From NCBI RefSeq assembly GCF_009834185.1, contig NZ_CP047173.1, forward strand, positions 3,720,001-3,784,000: 64,000 bases of DNA, given 5' to 3'. This DNA is from Rathayibacter sp. VKM Ac-2760 (GTDB lineage Bacteria; Actinomycetota; Actinomycetes; Actinomycetales; Microbacteriaceae). Of this stretch, positions 1 to 8,762 are shown piece after piece; positions within the stretch are counted from its first letter, which is position 1; each line of letters starts with the position of its first letter. The notes below the pieces were generated by a model that ran no database searches, was not told the DNA's origin, and saw only the letters and a program-made list of their open reading frames with translations. Made by a program: the position numbers and the translations under genes.

Positions 1-376
1 TGTCGCCCGGGTGCGAGTACTCCGCAGCGAGGAAGGTGTCGTGGTAGTCGAGCTCGCGCACCGCGACGCCGTTCGCCCACGCGGCCCACTCGGGCGACAC
101 GCGGCGGCCGGGGTCGGCGCCGAGCACGGTGGCGCCCTCGCCGCCGATGGAGGCGGGGTGCGCCAGCGCCTGCGAGCGCGCTGCCACGACGGGCCGGCGC
201 AGCAGCGACGCGGCGGCGACGGCCGCGTTGTCGATCACGCGGTTGACGACCATCTCGGCGACCTCGGCGTCGACCTCGACGGGATCGACGGCGACCTCGG
301 CGAGGGCGTGCGCGAGCTGCCCGTGGCGCGGGAGGTCCTCGTCGCTGCGGTGGACGCGGACGTGGTGTTCGTGCAC
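1..376 (-). CDS. prpD: MmgE/PrpD family protein (2-methylcitrate dehydratase), N-terminal part
   Basis: Reading leftward from a GTG at 376, about 125 residues run off the window edge. The start has AAGGAG five bases upstream. The family is recognised from the N-terminal helix region (EMVVNRVIDNAAVAAAS), followed by WANGVAVRELDYHDTF, the conserved stretch that shapes the active site of MmgE/PrpD proteins. PrpD dehydrates 2-methylcitrate in the methylcitrate cycle that burns propionyl-CoA, in the cytoplasm. The C-terminal part and any prpB/prpC partners lie outside the window, so cis-aconitate decarboxylase-like members of the same fold cannot be excluded. Confidence 0.8.
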   Translation of the reverse strand, partial: MHEHHVRVHRSDEDLPRHGQLAHALAEVAVDPVEVDAEVAEMVVNRVIDNAAVAAASLLRRPVVAARSQALAHPASIGGEGATVLGADPGRRVSPEWAAWANGVAVRELDYHDTFLAAEYSHPGD

Positions 377-425
377 GGGGGCTCCTTCGGCTCGTCCCTG
401 CCAATCTAGCGGCGGGGGCCCGGGG

Positions 426-437
426 CAGAATGTCCGC
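426..437 (+). promoter_or_regulatory. Leaderless promoter -10 for ppx
   Basis: CAGAAT at 426-431 lies six bases before the ATG at 438, which would put the transcript start at the start codon. No Shine-Dalgarno sequence precedes the gene. Confidence 0.45.
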
Positions 438-1376
438 ATGACCGCCACCCGCGTCGCCGCCTTCGACTGCGGCACGAACTCCCTCCGGCTCCTGATCGCG
501 GACGTCGAGGGCGGGCGCCTGACCGACGTCCTCCGCCGCACCGAACTGGTCCGACTCGGCCACGGCGTCGACCGCACCGGCCGCTTCGACCCGGCGGCGC
601 TCGAGCGCACCCTCGCCGTCACCCGCGAGTACGCCGCGCTGGTCCGCGAGACCGGAGCGACGCGGGTGCGCTTCGTCGCCACCTCCGCGACCCGCGACGC
701 GGCCGACCGCGAGGACTTCCTCGGCGCGGTCGAGCGGATCATCGGTCTCCGCACCCCGATGTTCCGCGGTGCCGAGACGATCAGCGGCGAGGAGGAGGCG
801 GCCCTCTCCTTCCGCGGCGCGCTCTCGGCCGTCGACGCGGTCGCCCCGGTGCTCGTCGTCGACCTCGGCGGCGGCTCCACGGAGCTGGTGCTGGGCGGCG
901 GGCAGCCGGAGCAGGCGCATTCGATGGACGTCGGCAGTGTCCGGCTCACCGAGCGGCACCGGGCGGGCGGGGGCGAGCCGACCGACGAGCAGCGGGCCGC
1001 GATTCGCGCCGACGTCCGCCGCGCGCTGGCCGCCTCCCCCGTCGACCTCTCGGCCGCGCGGAGCGTCGTCGGCGTCGCCGCGACCGTGCTGACCGTCACC
1101 GCGCATGCGCTCCGCCTCCGGACCTACGACCGCGACGCGCTCGAGGCGACCCTGCCGATCCGCGACGTCCTCGCCGCCTGCGACGAGCTCGCCGCCCTCT
1201 CCCCCGCCGAGACCGCCGCGCTCCCCTTCGTCCGCGCCGGCCGCGAGGACGTCCTCGCCGCCGGCGCCCTGATCTGGTCCGAGGTCCTCCGCGCCGTCCA
1301 GCACTCCTCCCCGAGCGTCACCACGGTGACCACGACCGCCCACGACATCCTCGACGGCCTGGCCCTCACCCTCTGA
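438..1376 (+). CDS. ppx: Ppx/GppA family exopolyphosphatase
   Basis: A 312-residue sugar-kinase/HSP70-fold phosphatase that removes terminal phosphate from polyphosphate or pppGpp. The N-terminal phosphate loop DCGTNSLRLLIAD (about residues 9-21) and the second loop DLGGGSTELVLG (about 141-152) are intact, as is the SATRDA motif between them. The length fits the short actinobacterial Ppx class without the C-terminal HD domain. The ATG at 438 is chosen over upstream in-frame codons because homology begins immediately after it and a -10-like box sits six bases upstream (leaderless). It is divergent from prpD. Confidence 0.88.
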   Translation: MTATRVAAFDCGTNSLRLLIADVEGGRLTDVLRRTELVRLGHGVDRTGRFDPAALERTLAVTREYAALVRETGATRVRFVATSATRDAADREDFLGAVERIIGLRTPMFRGAETISGEEEAALSFRGALSAVDAVAPVLVVDLGGGSTELVLGGGQPEQAHSMDVGSVRLTERHRAGGGEPTDEQRAAIRADVRRALAASPVDLSAARSVVGVAATVLTVTAHALRLRTYDRDALEATLPIRDVLAACDELAALSPAETAALPFVRAGREDVLAAGALIWSEVLRAVQHSSPSVTTVTTTAHDILDGLALTL

Positions 1377-1403
1377 CCCCCGGCCCCTGACCCCTGTCCC
1401 CCT

Positions 1404-1466
1404 CCGCGAGATGCCACTTATGAGCACGACACGCCGTGAGACGAGCGCACAAGTGGCATCTCGCGG
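1404..1466. repeat. Long hairpin repeat, copy 1
   Basis: Inverted arms at 1404-1422 and 1448-1466 match at 18 of 19 positions (core CCGCGAGATGCCACTT). They are separated by a 25-base centre containing GAGCACGACACGCCG. A second copy with the same arms and similar centre lies at 24819-24891. It sits between the converging 3' ends of ppx and the MFS gene, so it may act as a terminator, but conservation between copies marks it as a repeat family. Confidence 0.85.
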
Positions 1467-1475
1467 CGGGAGCGG

Positions 1476-2843
1476 TCAGCGCGTGAGGGTGCTGCCGGAG
1501 TCGGGGTGCAGGCGGGCGGCGGCGACGAGCGGCACCAGGGTCAGCACCGCCAGCGTCAGGAAGGCGAAGCGGTAGGGGACGAGGCCCGGGCCGAACGCCG
1601 AGCCCGCCGCCAGCGCGATGCCGCCGGCGGCGACGCCGAAGCCCGCGGCGATCTGCTGCGTCGTCGCGCTCAGCGTGTTCGCGCCCGACATCCCCTCGGC
1701 CGGCACCTCGGCGAAGGTGACGGTGTTGTAGGCGGTGAAGCCGGCCGAGCGCGCGACCCCGCTGAGCACCAGCAGCGCGACGATCGCCGGGATCGGCACC
1801 TCCGGATCGAGGAACGCCATCGCGACCATGCAGGCGATCCCGACGACGTTCGCCGCGACGAGCACCCCGCGGAAGCCGACCGTCCGCAGCAGCCAGGTCG
1901 TGGCGGGCTTGATCGCCAGATTGCCGACGAAGAGCGCGAGCACGATCGAGCCGGCCTGCACCGCGTCCCAGCCGAACGCGTCCTGGAACAGCAGCGGCAG
2001 CAGGAACGGCACCGCGTTGATCGTCGCCCGGTAGAGCGAGCCGCTCGCGTTCGCGACCCGGAACGTCGAGAAGCGGAAGGCGTCCAGGCGCACGAGCGGG
2101 TGCGGCGTCCGCAGCAGGTGCCGCACCGCGACGGCGGTCACCGCCGCTCCGCCCACGCCGAGACCGAGCGCGACGGTGTCCGAGCCGCTGCCGGTCACGA
2201 AGCCGGTCGCCCCGACCAGCGCGCCGAGGCCGACCGCCACCAGCAGCAGGCCGACGACGTCGAGCGGAGGCGGCACCGCCTCGGTGCCCACCGGCACGAT
2301 CCGCCGCGCGATCACGAAGGCGACGACGCCCAGCGGCAGGTTGATCAGGAAGATCCAGTGCCAGGACGCGTAGGTCGTCAGCAGCCCGCCGACGAACGGC
2401 GCGAGGATCGGCGCGACCAGTCCCGGCCAGACCAGGATCGCGATGGCGCGGATGATCCCCTCCCGCGGCGTGACGCGCAGCACCGCCAGCCGGCCGACCG
2501 GCACCATCAGCGCGCCGCCGACACCCTGCAGCACCCGGGCGGCGACGAGCAGCGGGAGCGTCGGGCTGAGCGCGCAGAGCAGCGACGCCACCGTGAAGAT
2601 CGCGATCGCAATGGTGAAGACCCGGCGCACCCCGAACCGCTCGCTCAGCCAGCCGGAGGCGGGGATGAGCACCGCGACGGTCAGCAGGAACGCGGTGACG
2701 GTGATCGCGACGGCGGCGGAGTCGACGCCCAGGTCGGCGCCGATCGCGGGCGCCGCGGTGGTGACGATCGTCGCGTCGAGGTTCTCCATGAAGAAGCAGC
2801 CCGCGACGAGGAGGGCGATCGCGCGCTGACGGCGGGGATCCAG
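1476..2843 (-). CDS. MFS transporter, DHA2 (EmrB/QacA) family
   Basis: Multi-helix drug/proton antiporter of the inner membrane, about 455 residues from the start chosen here. The first ATG (2789) falls inside transmembrane helix 1: it is the Met of FFMENLDATIVTTAAPAI, which aligns with the usual mid-helix F-M-x-x-L-D-x-T-I-V signature. The real start must be upstream. The best candidate is a CTG at 2843, with a perfect AGGAGG six bases before it and the basic peptide LDPRRQRA ahead of the helix. Motif A-like GWLSERFGVRR follows helix 2. No regulator is adjacent and the substrate is unknown. Confidence 0.85.
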   Translation of the reverse strand: MDPRRQRAIALLVAGCFFMENLDATIVTTAAPAIGADLGVDSAAVAITVTAFLLTVAVLIPASGWLSERFGVRRVFTIAIAIFTVASLLCALSPTLPLLVAARVLQGVGGALMVPVGRLAVLRVTPREGIIRAIAILVWPGLVAPILAPFVGGLLTTYASWHWIFLINLPLGVVAFVIARRIVPVGTEAVPPPLDVVGLLLVAVGLGALVGATGFVTGSGSDTVALGLGVGGAAVTAVAVRHLLRTPHPLVRLDAFRFSTFRVANASGSLYRATINAVPFLLPLLFQDAFGWDAVQAGSIVLALFVGNLAIKPATTWLLRTVGFRGVLVAANVVGIACMVAMAFLDPEVPIPAIVALLVLSGVARSAGFTAYNTVTFAEVPAEGMSGANTLSATTQQIAAGFGVAAGGIALAAGSAFGPGLVPYRFAFLTLAVLTLVPLVAAARLHPDSGSTLTR

Positions 2844-2932
2844 GGCGGGCCTCCTGCGGGTGGAATGGTGTGCGGGGCGAGCGTAGCGCGCGGGTCACGT
2901 CGACCAGGACGGGACGCGACGTCGAGGACGGG

Positions 2933-2945
2933 TAGCGTCGACGCC
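2933..2945 (+). promoter_or_regulatory. Leaderless promoter -10
   Basis: TAGCGT at 2933-2938 is followed by seven bases and then the ATG at 2946; no ribosome-binding site is present. Confidence 0.45.
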
Positions 2946-3260
2946 ATGAGCGACTCCGAGACCCGCACCATCCAGCTCCGCCGCTACGAGCTCGTCGACG
3001 GGGTGATGGACGACTTCCTGGCCTGGTACGAGGCGAAGATCGTCTCCGCCCGCGCCGCGCACGGCTTCACGATCGAGTTCGCCTACGCCGACCGCGAGGT
3101 GAACGAGTTCGTCTGGGCCGTCAGCACCCCGGGCGACGCGGAGGCGTTCGCCGCGATCGAGAAGACCTACCTCGCCTCCCCCGAGCGCGAGGCCGCCTTC
3201 GCCGGCGAGCCGACCCGCGTCGCCGTGCACCACGTCCGCCTGATCGAGCGCATCGTCTGA
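2946..3260 (+). CDS. NIPSNAP-like small protein
   Basis: A 104-residue cytoplasmic protein. The opening TIQLRRYELVDGVMDDFLAWYE and the later EFVWAVSTPGDAEAF resemble the dimeric alpha/beta-barrel NIPSNAP fold: a beta strand, a helix with an aromatic-rich end, then a strand with F-V-W. The family has no settled biochemical role. It is a lone gene, divergent from the MFS pump and convergent with the SRPBCC gene, from which a strong hairpin separates it. Confidence 0.6.
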   Translation: MSDSETRTIQLRRYELVDGVMDDFLAWYEAKIVSARAAHGFTIEFAYADREVNEFVWAVSTPGDAEAFAAIEKTYLASPEREAAFAGEPTRVAVHHVRLIERIV

Positions 3261-3265
3261 GGCGC

Positions 3266-3293
3266 GCGGGGCGGGCGCTCGCGCCCGCCCCGC
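3266..3293. terminator. Bidirectional hairpin terminator
   Basis: A perfect 13-base inverted repeat (3266-3278 and 3281-3293, GCGGGGCGGGCGC) lies between the stop codons of two convergent genes. No T-run follows on either strand, as is common in actinobacteria. Confidence 0.7.
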
Positions 3294-3299
3294 CGACTG

Positions 3300-3899
3300 C
3301 TAGCCCCGCGCGCGGCGCGGGCCCGCGAGCACGAGCCGCAGGGCGACCGAGCCAACGACGAGGGAGCCGAGGGTGCCGAGGAGTCGCCAGCCGGTGTGCT
3401 TCGACGAGTCGAGGCCGGCGCGGTCGCGCGGCGAGGCCAGCGCGGCCGGCGCGAGCGTGCGGCCGTTGGCGCCCGCCTCCGCCATGTGCGCGAGGCGGCG
3501 CAGCGTCTCGATGTTGCGCACCCAGAGGAAGCCGTGCAGCAGCGGCTTCGGGATCAGCGTGCCCGGCCCCTTCACGGCGGTCTCGTGGATCCGGACGCGG
3601 CAGCCCTTGCGGTGCGGCTCGATCTCGAAGCCGACCCGCGCCTCGCCCATCGGCCAGCCGGCCGCCTGAATGACGAAGCGGCTCGACGGGTCCCACTCGA
3701 GGACGGTCGTCCGGTCGTCGATCACCAGCGGCCAGATGCCGAAGGAGTGGTGCAGCCGCGAGCCGGCGTGCGGCCAGTCGCGGTCGACCTCGCGCATCCG
3801 GGACGAGCCGACGACCCAGGCGGGGAACAGCCAGCCGGAGGCGAAGACGGCGAAGACGGACTCGGGCGGGCAGTGGAAGACGCGGGTGTTGCGGGCCAT
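3300..3899 (-). CDS. SRPBCC family protein
   Basis: A 199-residue protein. Residues 1 to about 145 read as a START/Bet v1-like ligand-binding domain (N-terminal NTRVFHCPPESVFAVF, then a beta-rich region ending with the long helix PLLHGFLWVRNIETLRRLAHMAE). The last 30 residues contain a hydrophobic stretch (LLGTLGSLVVGSVALRLVL) that could anchor it to the membrane. It is followed downstream on the same strand by nothing and upstream by the FAD oxidoreductase/SDR pair, so it may act on the same lipid or isoprenoid substrate; that link is inference from position only. Confidence 0.75.
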   Translation of the reverse strand: MARNTRVFHCPPESVFAVFASGWLFPAWVVGSSRMREVDRDWPHAGSRLHHSFGIWPLVIDDRTTVLEWDPSSRFVIQAAGWPMGEARVGFEIEPHRKGCRVRIHETAVKGPGTLIPKPLLHGFLWVRNIETLRRLAHMAEAGANGRTLAPAALASPRDRAGLDSSKHTGWRLLGTLGSLVVGSVALRLVLAGPRRARG

Positions 3900-3991
3900 C
3901 GCGGGCTCCTTCGAGGGAGGGGGTCGGTGGTCCCAGGGTGCCAGATCGTCGCAGGGTGCCGGATCGTCTAGCGCGCCGGATCGCCCTGCGG

Positions 3992-5446
3992 CTACCGATC
4001 CGCCGAGGGCGAGAGGTCGGGGGTGCGGCGGATGCCGAACTCGTGCCGGAGCGCGCTGCGGGCGGCGTGCCAGCCGGCCATCCCGTGCACGCCCGGGCCG
4101 GGCGGGGTCGACGACGAGCAGAGGTAGAGCCCCTTCGCCGGGGTGCGCCACGGGTCGGAGGAGGGCACCGGTCGCGAGATCAGCTGCGCCACGCTCGCCG
4201 CGCCGGCCGCGATGTCGCCGCCGATGTAGTTCGGGTTCCACGCGTGCATGTCGCGCGCGGTCATCGAGGAGGCGGCGAGGACGCGGTCGCGGAAGCCCGG
4301 GGCGAAGCGCTCGATCTGCGCCGTGATCGCCTCGCGCTGGTGCGCCGGCGAGTCGCGCGGCACGTGCGTGTAGGCCCAGAGCACCTGCTTGCCCTCCGGC
4401 GCGCGGGAGGGGTCGAGGACCGAGGGCTGCGCGACCAGCACGTACGGGTTCTCGCTGTGCCGGCCGCGGACGACGTCGCGCTCGGCGGCGGCGATCTCAG
4501 CGCGGGTGCCGCCGACGTGCAGCGTGCCGGCGCCGGCCAGCTCGGGGTCGGTCCAGGGCACCGGGCCGTCGAGAGCGAAGTCGACCTTCGCGACGCCGTT
4601 CCCGTAGCGGAACAGCCGGAGCGCCGCCTGATACGGAGCGGGCAGCCGGTCGCCGGCGAGGCGCAGCAGGGCCTCGGGAGTGAGGTCGAGCAGGACCGCC
4701 CGCGCGCTCGGCAGCTGGGCGAGCGAGGTGATCTCGACGCCGGTCTCGATCGTGCCGCCGTGCGCCCGGAGGTCGTCGGCCATCGCGTCGACGATCGCCT
4801 GGCTGCCGCCGACGGGCACCGGCCAGCCGCGCGCGTGCGCGTAGGAGCCGAGAGCGAGCGCGGCGGCCGCCGTCGACAGACTCGGCATCGGGCGGATCGC
4901 GTGCGCGGCGACGCCCGCGAACATGGCCGGCGCCACCTCCTCGCGGAAGCGGAGGTTCCAGAGCGGCGAGCCCTGCTCGAGCACGCGCAGGCCGAAGCGG
5001 AGGAGCACCGACGGGTCGGTCGGGATCTTCAGCAGCGCGTCGTTGGTGAAGCCGGCCACCCGGTCGGCCCGCTCGGCGAGCGGCCCCATCAGCGCTCGCC
5101 AGGCGGCCCCGTCGCGCCCGAGCCCCTCGGCCGTGCGCTCGAGATCGCGGTAGGCGATGCCCGAGCGCCCGCCGTCGAGCGGGTGGGCGTAGGAGATCTC
5201 CGGCAGGCGCAGGTCGATCCGCCGGTCGAGCTGGAACCGGCGGAAGAAGCCGGAGGCGAGCGCCATCGGGTGCACCGCCGAGCCCATGTCGTGGTGGAAG
5301 CCCGGCAGCGTCAGCTCGGCCGTCCGCGCTCCGCCGCCGAGGGTGGCGTTGCGCTCGTAGACCGCGACCGACAGGCCCGCGCGGGCGAGGGTGACCGCGG
5401 CGGAGAGCCCGTTCGGTCCGGAGCCGACGACGACGGCGTCGACCAC
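3992..5446 (-). CDS. Phytoene desaturase-like NAD(P)/FAD-dependent oxidoreductase
   Basis: A 484-residue flavoprotein of the CrtI/RPE65-unrelated amine-oxidase superfamily. The N-terminal Rossmann dinucleotide motif is VVGSGPNGLSAAVTLARAG, with the acidic residue ending strand 2 in YERNATLGG. The C-terminal flavin motif is GLYLCSSSTPPGPGVHGMAG. It probably oxidises, reduces or isomerises a polyene or lipid. The GTG start at 5446 lies two bases beyond the last base of the upstream SDR stop, so the pair is almost certainly co-translated. Carotenoid synthesis genes are not nearby, so the substrate is unresolved. Confidence 0.85.
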   Translation of the reverse strand: MVDAVVVGSGPNGLSAAVTLARAGLSVAVYERNATLGGGARTAELTLPGFHHDMGSAVHPMALASGFFRRFQLDRRIDLRLPEISYAHPLDGGRSGIAYRDLERTAEGLGRDGAAWRALMGPLAERADRVAGFTNDALLKIPTDPSVLLRFGLRVLEQGSPLWNLRFREEVAPAMFAGVAAHAIRPMPSLSTAAAALALGSYAHARGWPVPVGGSQAIVDAMADDLRAHGGTIETGVEITSLAQLPSARAVLLDLTPEALLRLAGDRLPAPYQAALRLFRYGNGVAKVDFALDGPVPWTDPELAGAGTLHVGGTRAEIAAAERDVVRGRHSENPYVLVAQPSVLDPSRAPEGKQVLWAYTHVPRDSPAHQREAITAQIERFAPGFRDRVLAASSMTARDMHAWNPNYIGGDIAAGAASVAQLISRPVPSSDPWRTPAKGLYLCSSSTPPGPGVHGMAGWHAARSALRHEFGIRRTPDLSPSADR

Positions 5447-5447
5447 G

Positions 5448-6446
5448 TCACTTCCTCCGCAGGGCCGCGACGGCGCCGACCAGGCCGGCCGCGCCGAGCA
5501 CCGCCGCCCCGGCGTAGCTCGCGGCGCGGTGCCGGATCATCCAGATCTGCGGCGTCATCGTGTGCGCCCGGTCGCTGAAGAGACCGCGAGCGCCGTGGTC
5601 GCCGGCGACCGGCTCGTAGACGTTGTTCGGCAGCATCGGCTCCGTCTTGTCCGGTGCCTGCTGACCGTCGTACGCGCTGCGGGCGAGGAACCAGTCCATG
5701 AAGGCGCCGGCGAAGCGGTCGCCGAGGATGGTGCCCGCGGTCGGCTCGCCGACCCAGGTGCGCCGGCGCGGCTTGTCGGCGACGTCCGCGATCGCGATGG
5801 CGCCCACCTCCGGCTGGTAGATCGGCGGCACCGGCTGGGGGTGGTGCGGCAGCTGCGACTTCACCCAGTTGAACTGGATCGTGTTGAGCGCCGGCATGTC
5901 GACCTCCGAGAGCCGGATGCGGCTCTTGGCGTGCAGCAGCTCGGCGGTCACCGACTCGGTGAAGCCGCGGGCGCCGAACTTCGAGGCGCAGTACGCGGCC
6001 TGCAGCGGGATGCCGCGGTGCGCGAGCGCCGAGCCGACCTGGATGACGTGCCCGCGACCGCGCGGGGTCATCCGCGAGAGCGCTGCCCGGGTGCCGTTGA
6101 CGAAGCCGAAGAAGTTGACCGCCACTGCACGCTCGAAGTCGGCGGGCTCGGTGCTGAGGAACTCGCCGAAGACGCCGACCATCGCGTCGTTGACCCACAG
6201 CTCGATCGGCCCGAGCTCGGCCTCGATCCGGTCGGCGGCCGACTCGACGGCCTCGCGATCGGCGACGTCGGTCGGGATGGTCAGCCCGCGCCGGCCGGCC
6301 TGCTCGATCTCGGCGAGCGTGGCCGCGAGTCCGTCCTCGCCGCGGGCGAGCACGGCCACGTCCCAGCCGCGGGAGGCGAGCTCGCGCACGGTCGCGCGAC
6401 CGAGACCGGCGGTGCCGCCCGTGACGACGGCGACGCCGCGGCTCAC
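5448..6446 (-). CDS. Short-chain dehydrogenase/reductase
   Basis: A 332-residue SDR with the classical cofactor loop TGGTAGLG (residues 9-16), the LWVNDAMVG variant of the NNAG motif, and the catalytic Ser/YxxxK region (SALAHRGIPLQAAYCASK). After the roughly 250-residue catalytic domain there is an extension ending in a hydrophobic segment (YAGAAVLGAAGLVGAVAAL), which suggests membrane attachment. GGAG eight bases before the GTG at 6446 supports the start. It is the first gene of a two-gene operon with the FAD oxidoreductase; the two probably process one lipophilic substrate. Confidence 0.86.
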   Translation of the reverse strand: MSRGVAVVTGGTAGLGRATVRELASRGWDVAVLARGEDGLAATLAEIEQAGRRGLTIPTDVADREAVESAADRIEAELGPIELWVNDAMVGVFGEFLSTEPADFERAVAVNFFGFVNGTRAALSRMTPRGRGHVIQVGSALAHRGIPLQAAYCASKFGARGFTESVTAELLHAKSRIRLSEVDMPALNTIQFNWVKSQLPHHPQPVPPIYQPEVGAIAIADVADKPRRRTWVGEPTAGTILGDRFAGAFMDWFLARSAYDGQQAPDKTEPMLPNNVYEPVAGDHGARGLFSDRAHTMTPQIWMIRHRAASYAGAAVLGAAGLVGAVAALRRK

Positions 6447-6732
6447 GCGCGGACTCCGGGGGCGGGGTGGCGGGGGTGCTGCGTCATGGGTCGGACTCCT
6501 TCGTGAGGGCGCCGGTTGCGTCGTCGGTCGTGTCCCACGCTAGGGCGGAGGCGGTGCGCACCGCGCGGGGTTGCGCCGGGTCGGTGGAAGGATCGTGTCC
6601 GGAGCGCCTGGGGAGGAGCCGCAGCCGCCTCTCGATCCGTCCAGCCCTCGCCCAGAGACCGTCCAGACGGCCGGGCCAGACTGACCGCCGCCGCGCCTCC
6701 TGCGCACCCGCCTCTCGACGACCGGATCGACC

Positions 6733-8058
6733 ATGAACGCACTCCTCGAGCTGAGCCTCGTCTCCGGACCGGTGGTGATCGCGGTCTACGCGGTCGGGGC
6801 GCTCGCCCTCCTCCTGCTGATCCGCGCCTTCGCCCGCTCGGGTCCTCGTCGCCGCCGCCGCCGCCTGCTGCTCGCCGTCGGCGTGCTGCTGCTGGGGCTC
6901 CTCCTCGGCTGGGGCCTCGCCGGTCTGCTCGGCGGCGCCGGCGGTCCCTTCGGCGTCGACTTCACCCCCGTCACCCGGGTCTGGATCGGCCTCGGCCTCG
7001 GCGGCCTCGCCCTCGTCCTCGTGACCCTCGCGCACGCCCTCGCGCACCGGCACTGGAGGCGGGCGCTCGCCTCGGTGCTCGCCGGCGCCCTGGTGCTGAT
7101 CACCGCCGCGATGACCGTCAACATCGACTTCGGCCAGTACCCGACCGTCCGCAGCGCCCTCGGCATCAGCGCCTACCCGACGGTGGACGAGCCGATCGCG
7201 ACACCCGCCGGCGAGCACACCTCGATCCAGGACTGGACCGCCCCCGCCGGCATGCCGGCCGTCGGCAGCGTCAGCACCGTCGCGATCCCGGCCACGAAGT
7301 CCGGCTTCGCCGCGCGCGACGCCGTCGTCTACCTCCCGCCGGCGGCCCTCACCGACGACCCGCCGCTCCTGCCCGTGATGGTGATGCTCTCGGGCCAGCC
7401 CGGCTCGCCGTCCGATCCGCTCTCGACGGAGAACCTGCAGAAGACCCTCGACGACTACGCGGCCGCGCACGCCGGCCTCGCCCCGATCGTGGTGTCGCCC
7501 GATCAGCTCGGCGACCCCTCGGCGAACCCGATGTGCATCGACTCGCCGCTGGGGAACTCGGCGACCTACCTCACCATCGACGTGCCGAACTGGATCCGCG
7601 CCACCCTGCCCGTCCTCACCGACGCGCACGACTGGGCGATCGGCGGGCTCTCGCAGGGCGGCACCTGCGCGATCCAGCTCGGGGCGGGCTACCCGCAGCT
7701 CTTCGGCAACATCATCGACGCGTCCGGCGAGCTCGCGCCGACGCTCGGCGACGACGCGACGACGATCCAGCAGGGCTTCGGCGGCGACGCCTCGGCCTAC
7801 GAGGCGGCGAAGCCCGCCACGATCCTCGCGAAGAACGCCCCCTACAAGGACTCGTTCGCGGTCTTCGGCGTCGGCGCGAACGACACCTCGTTCCTCGCCG
7901 GAGTCCAGACGCTGCACGCCGCCGCGCAGGCCGCCGGGATGGACACCACCTACCTCGAGGTGCCCGACAGCGCGCACGACGTGACGGCCTGGTCGACCAC
8001 GTTCGACAAGGGTCTGGAGCTGCTGGCGGCGCGCTGGAACCTGGTGCCCGCCGCCTAG
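6733..8058 (+). CDS. Membrane-anchored alpha/beta hydrolase, esterase (EstD/Fbp-like) family
   Basis: A 441-residue protein in two parts. About the first 130 residues hold four hydrophobic helices, with an Arg-rich loop GPRRRRRR between the first two. The rest is an extracellular esterase domain resembling the PF00756 family that includes mycolyltransferases and esterase D. The nucleophile elbow is GGLSQGG, and the late PDSAHDVTAW is a good place for the catalytic His. The start at 6733 has only a weak ribosome site. The stop codon overlaps the stop of the convergent MBL gene in the shared tetranucleotide CTAG. The substrate is unknown; envelope lipid esters are plausible. Confidence 0.82.
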   Translation: MNALLELSLVSGPVVIAVYAVGALALLLLIRAFARSGPRRRRRRLLLAVGVLLLGLLLGWGLAGLLGGAGGPFGVDFTPVTRVWIGLGLGGLALVLVTLAHALAHRHWRRALASVLAGALVLITAAMTVNIDFGQYPTVRSALGISAYPTVDEPIATPAGEHTSIQDWTAPAGMPAVGSVSTVAIPATKSGFAARDAVVYLPPAALTDDPPLLPVMVMLSGQPGSPSDPLSTENLQKTLDDYAAAHAGLAPIVVSPDQLGDPSANPMCIDSPLGNSATYLTIDVPNWIRATLPVLTDAHDWAIGGLSQGGTCAIQLGAGYPQLFGNIIDASGELAPTLGDDATTIQQGFGGDASAYEAAKPATILAKNAPYKDSFAVFGVGANDTSFLAGVQTLHAAAQAAGMDTTYLEVPDSAHDVTAWSTTFDKGLELLAARWNLVPAA

Positions 8059-8762
8059 GCGCGGGTCGCGGCCTCGACCGCCGCGGCCACTCCCCCGCTC
8101 CACGGCGCCCCGTGCCCCGGCAGCACCCAGCCGGCCCCGGTCGGCAGCAGGCGCTGCAGCGAGGCGAGCGCCTGCTCCGGCTCGTCGGTGAACGGCGCCG
8201 GAGCCGGCCCGGTCGCGCCGGTGAGCACGTGCCGGGTGGTCATTCCGTCGCCGACGAAGACCGCGTCGACCAGCGGCACGTGCACCGCGATGCTGCCCGC
8301 GGAGTGGCCCGGCAGCCCGATGATCCGCGGCGCCCCGGGCAGGTCGAGCGTCTCGCCGTCCTGCACCGTCACGACCTCGGTCAGCGGCGGCACGCGCGCC
8401 CCGCCCTTCCGCAGGAAGTAGGAGAGGAAGCCGGCCAGCGCGCCGAGCCTCATCGACTGCTTGCCGTTCGCGGGCTTCTTCCCTCCCTTCGCCCGCTCGG
8501 CGTCGGCCTCGTGCACGAAGACGGGCACGCCGTGCTCGCGTCGCAGCCGCTCGGCGAAGCCGATGTGGTCGGAGTCGCCGTGGGTGAGGATCACGCCCTT
8601 CACGTCGTCGACGGAGCGGCCCATCGCGCGCAGCTCGGCGAGCAGCTCTCGCCAGAGGCCGGGCAGCCCGGCGTCGATCAGGAGCACCCCCTCGGGCGCC
8701 TCGACGAGGTAGGCGGCGACGACGTCCGAGCCGATGCGGTGCAGGTGGGGTGCGAGTTCCAT
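8055..8762 (-). CDS. MBL fold metallo-hydrolase
   Basis: A 235-residue metallo-beta-lactamase-fold hydrolase of the glyoxalase II-like group. The metal signature is THGDSDHIGF (HxxxDH; the usual first-shell HxHxDH has its second His replaced by Asp). Further ligands are in LPGHSAGSIAVH and VFVGDGMTT, and LPGHGAPW is near the C-terminus. A leaderless start at 8762 is supported by TTGACA and TACCGT boxes 18 bases apart, with the TACCGT ending seven bases before the ATG. It is divergent from a TetR regulator through a shared palindrome, so repression by that TetR is likely. Confidence 0.85.
   Translation of the reverse strand: MELAPHLHRIGSDVVAAYLVEAPEGVLLIDAGLPGLWRELLAELRAMGRSVDDVKGVILTHGDSDHIGFAERLRREHGVPVFVHEADAERAKGGKKPANGKQSMRLGALAGFLSYFLRKGGARVPPLTEVVTVQDGETLDLPGAPRIIGLPGHSAGSIAVHVPLVDAVFVGDGMTTRHVLTGATGPAPAPFTDEPEQALASLQRLLPTGAGWVLPGHGAPWSGGVAAAVEAATRA

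Noticed and set aside
1506..3260. Very long Arg/Asp/Glu-rich open frames antisense to transporters and dehydrogenases
   Set aside because: Typical shadows in high-G+C DNA; the opposite frame contains clear families such as the MFS pump.
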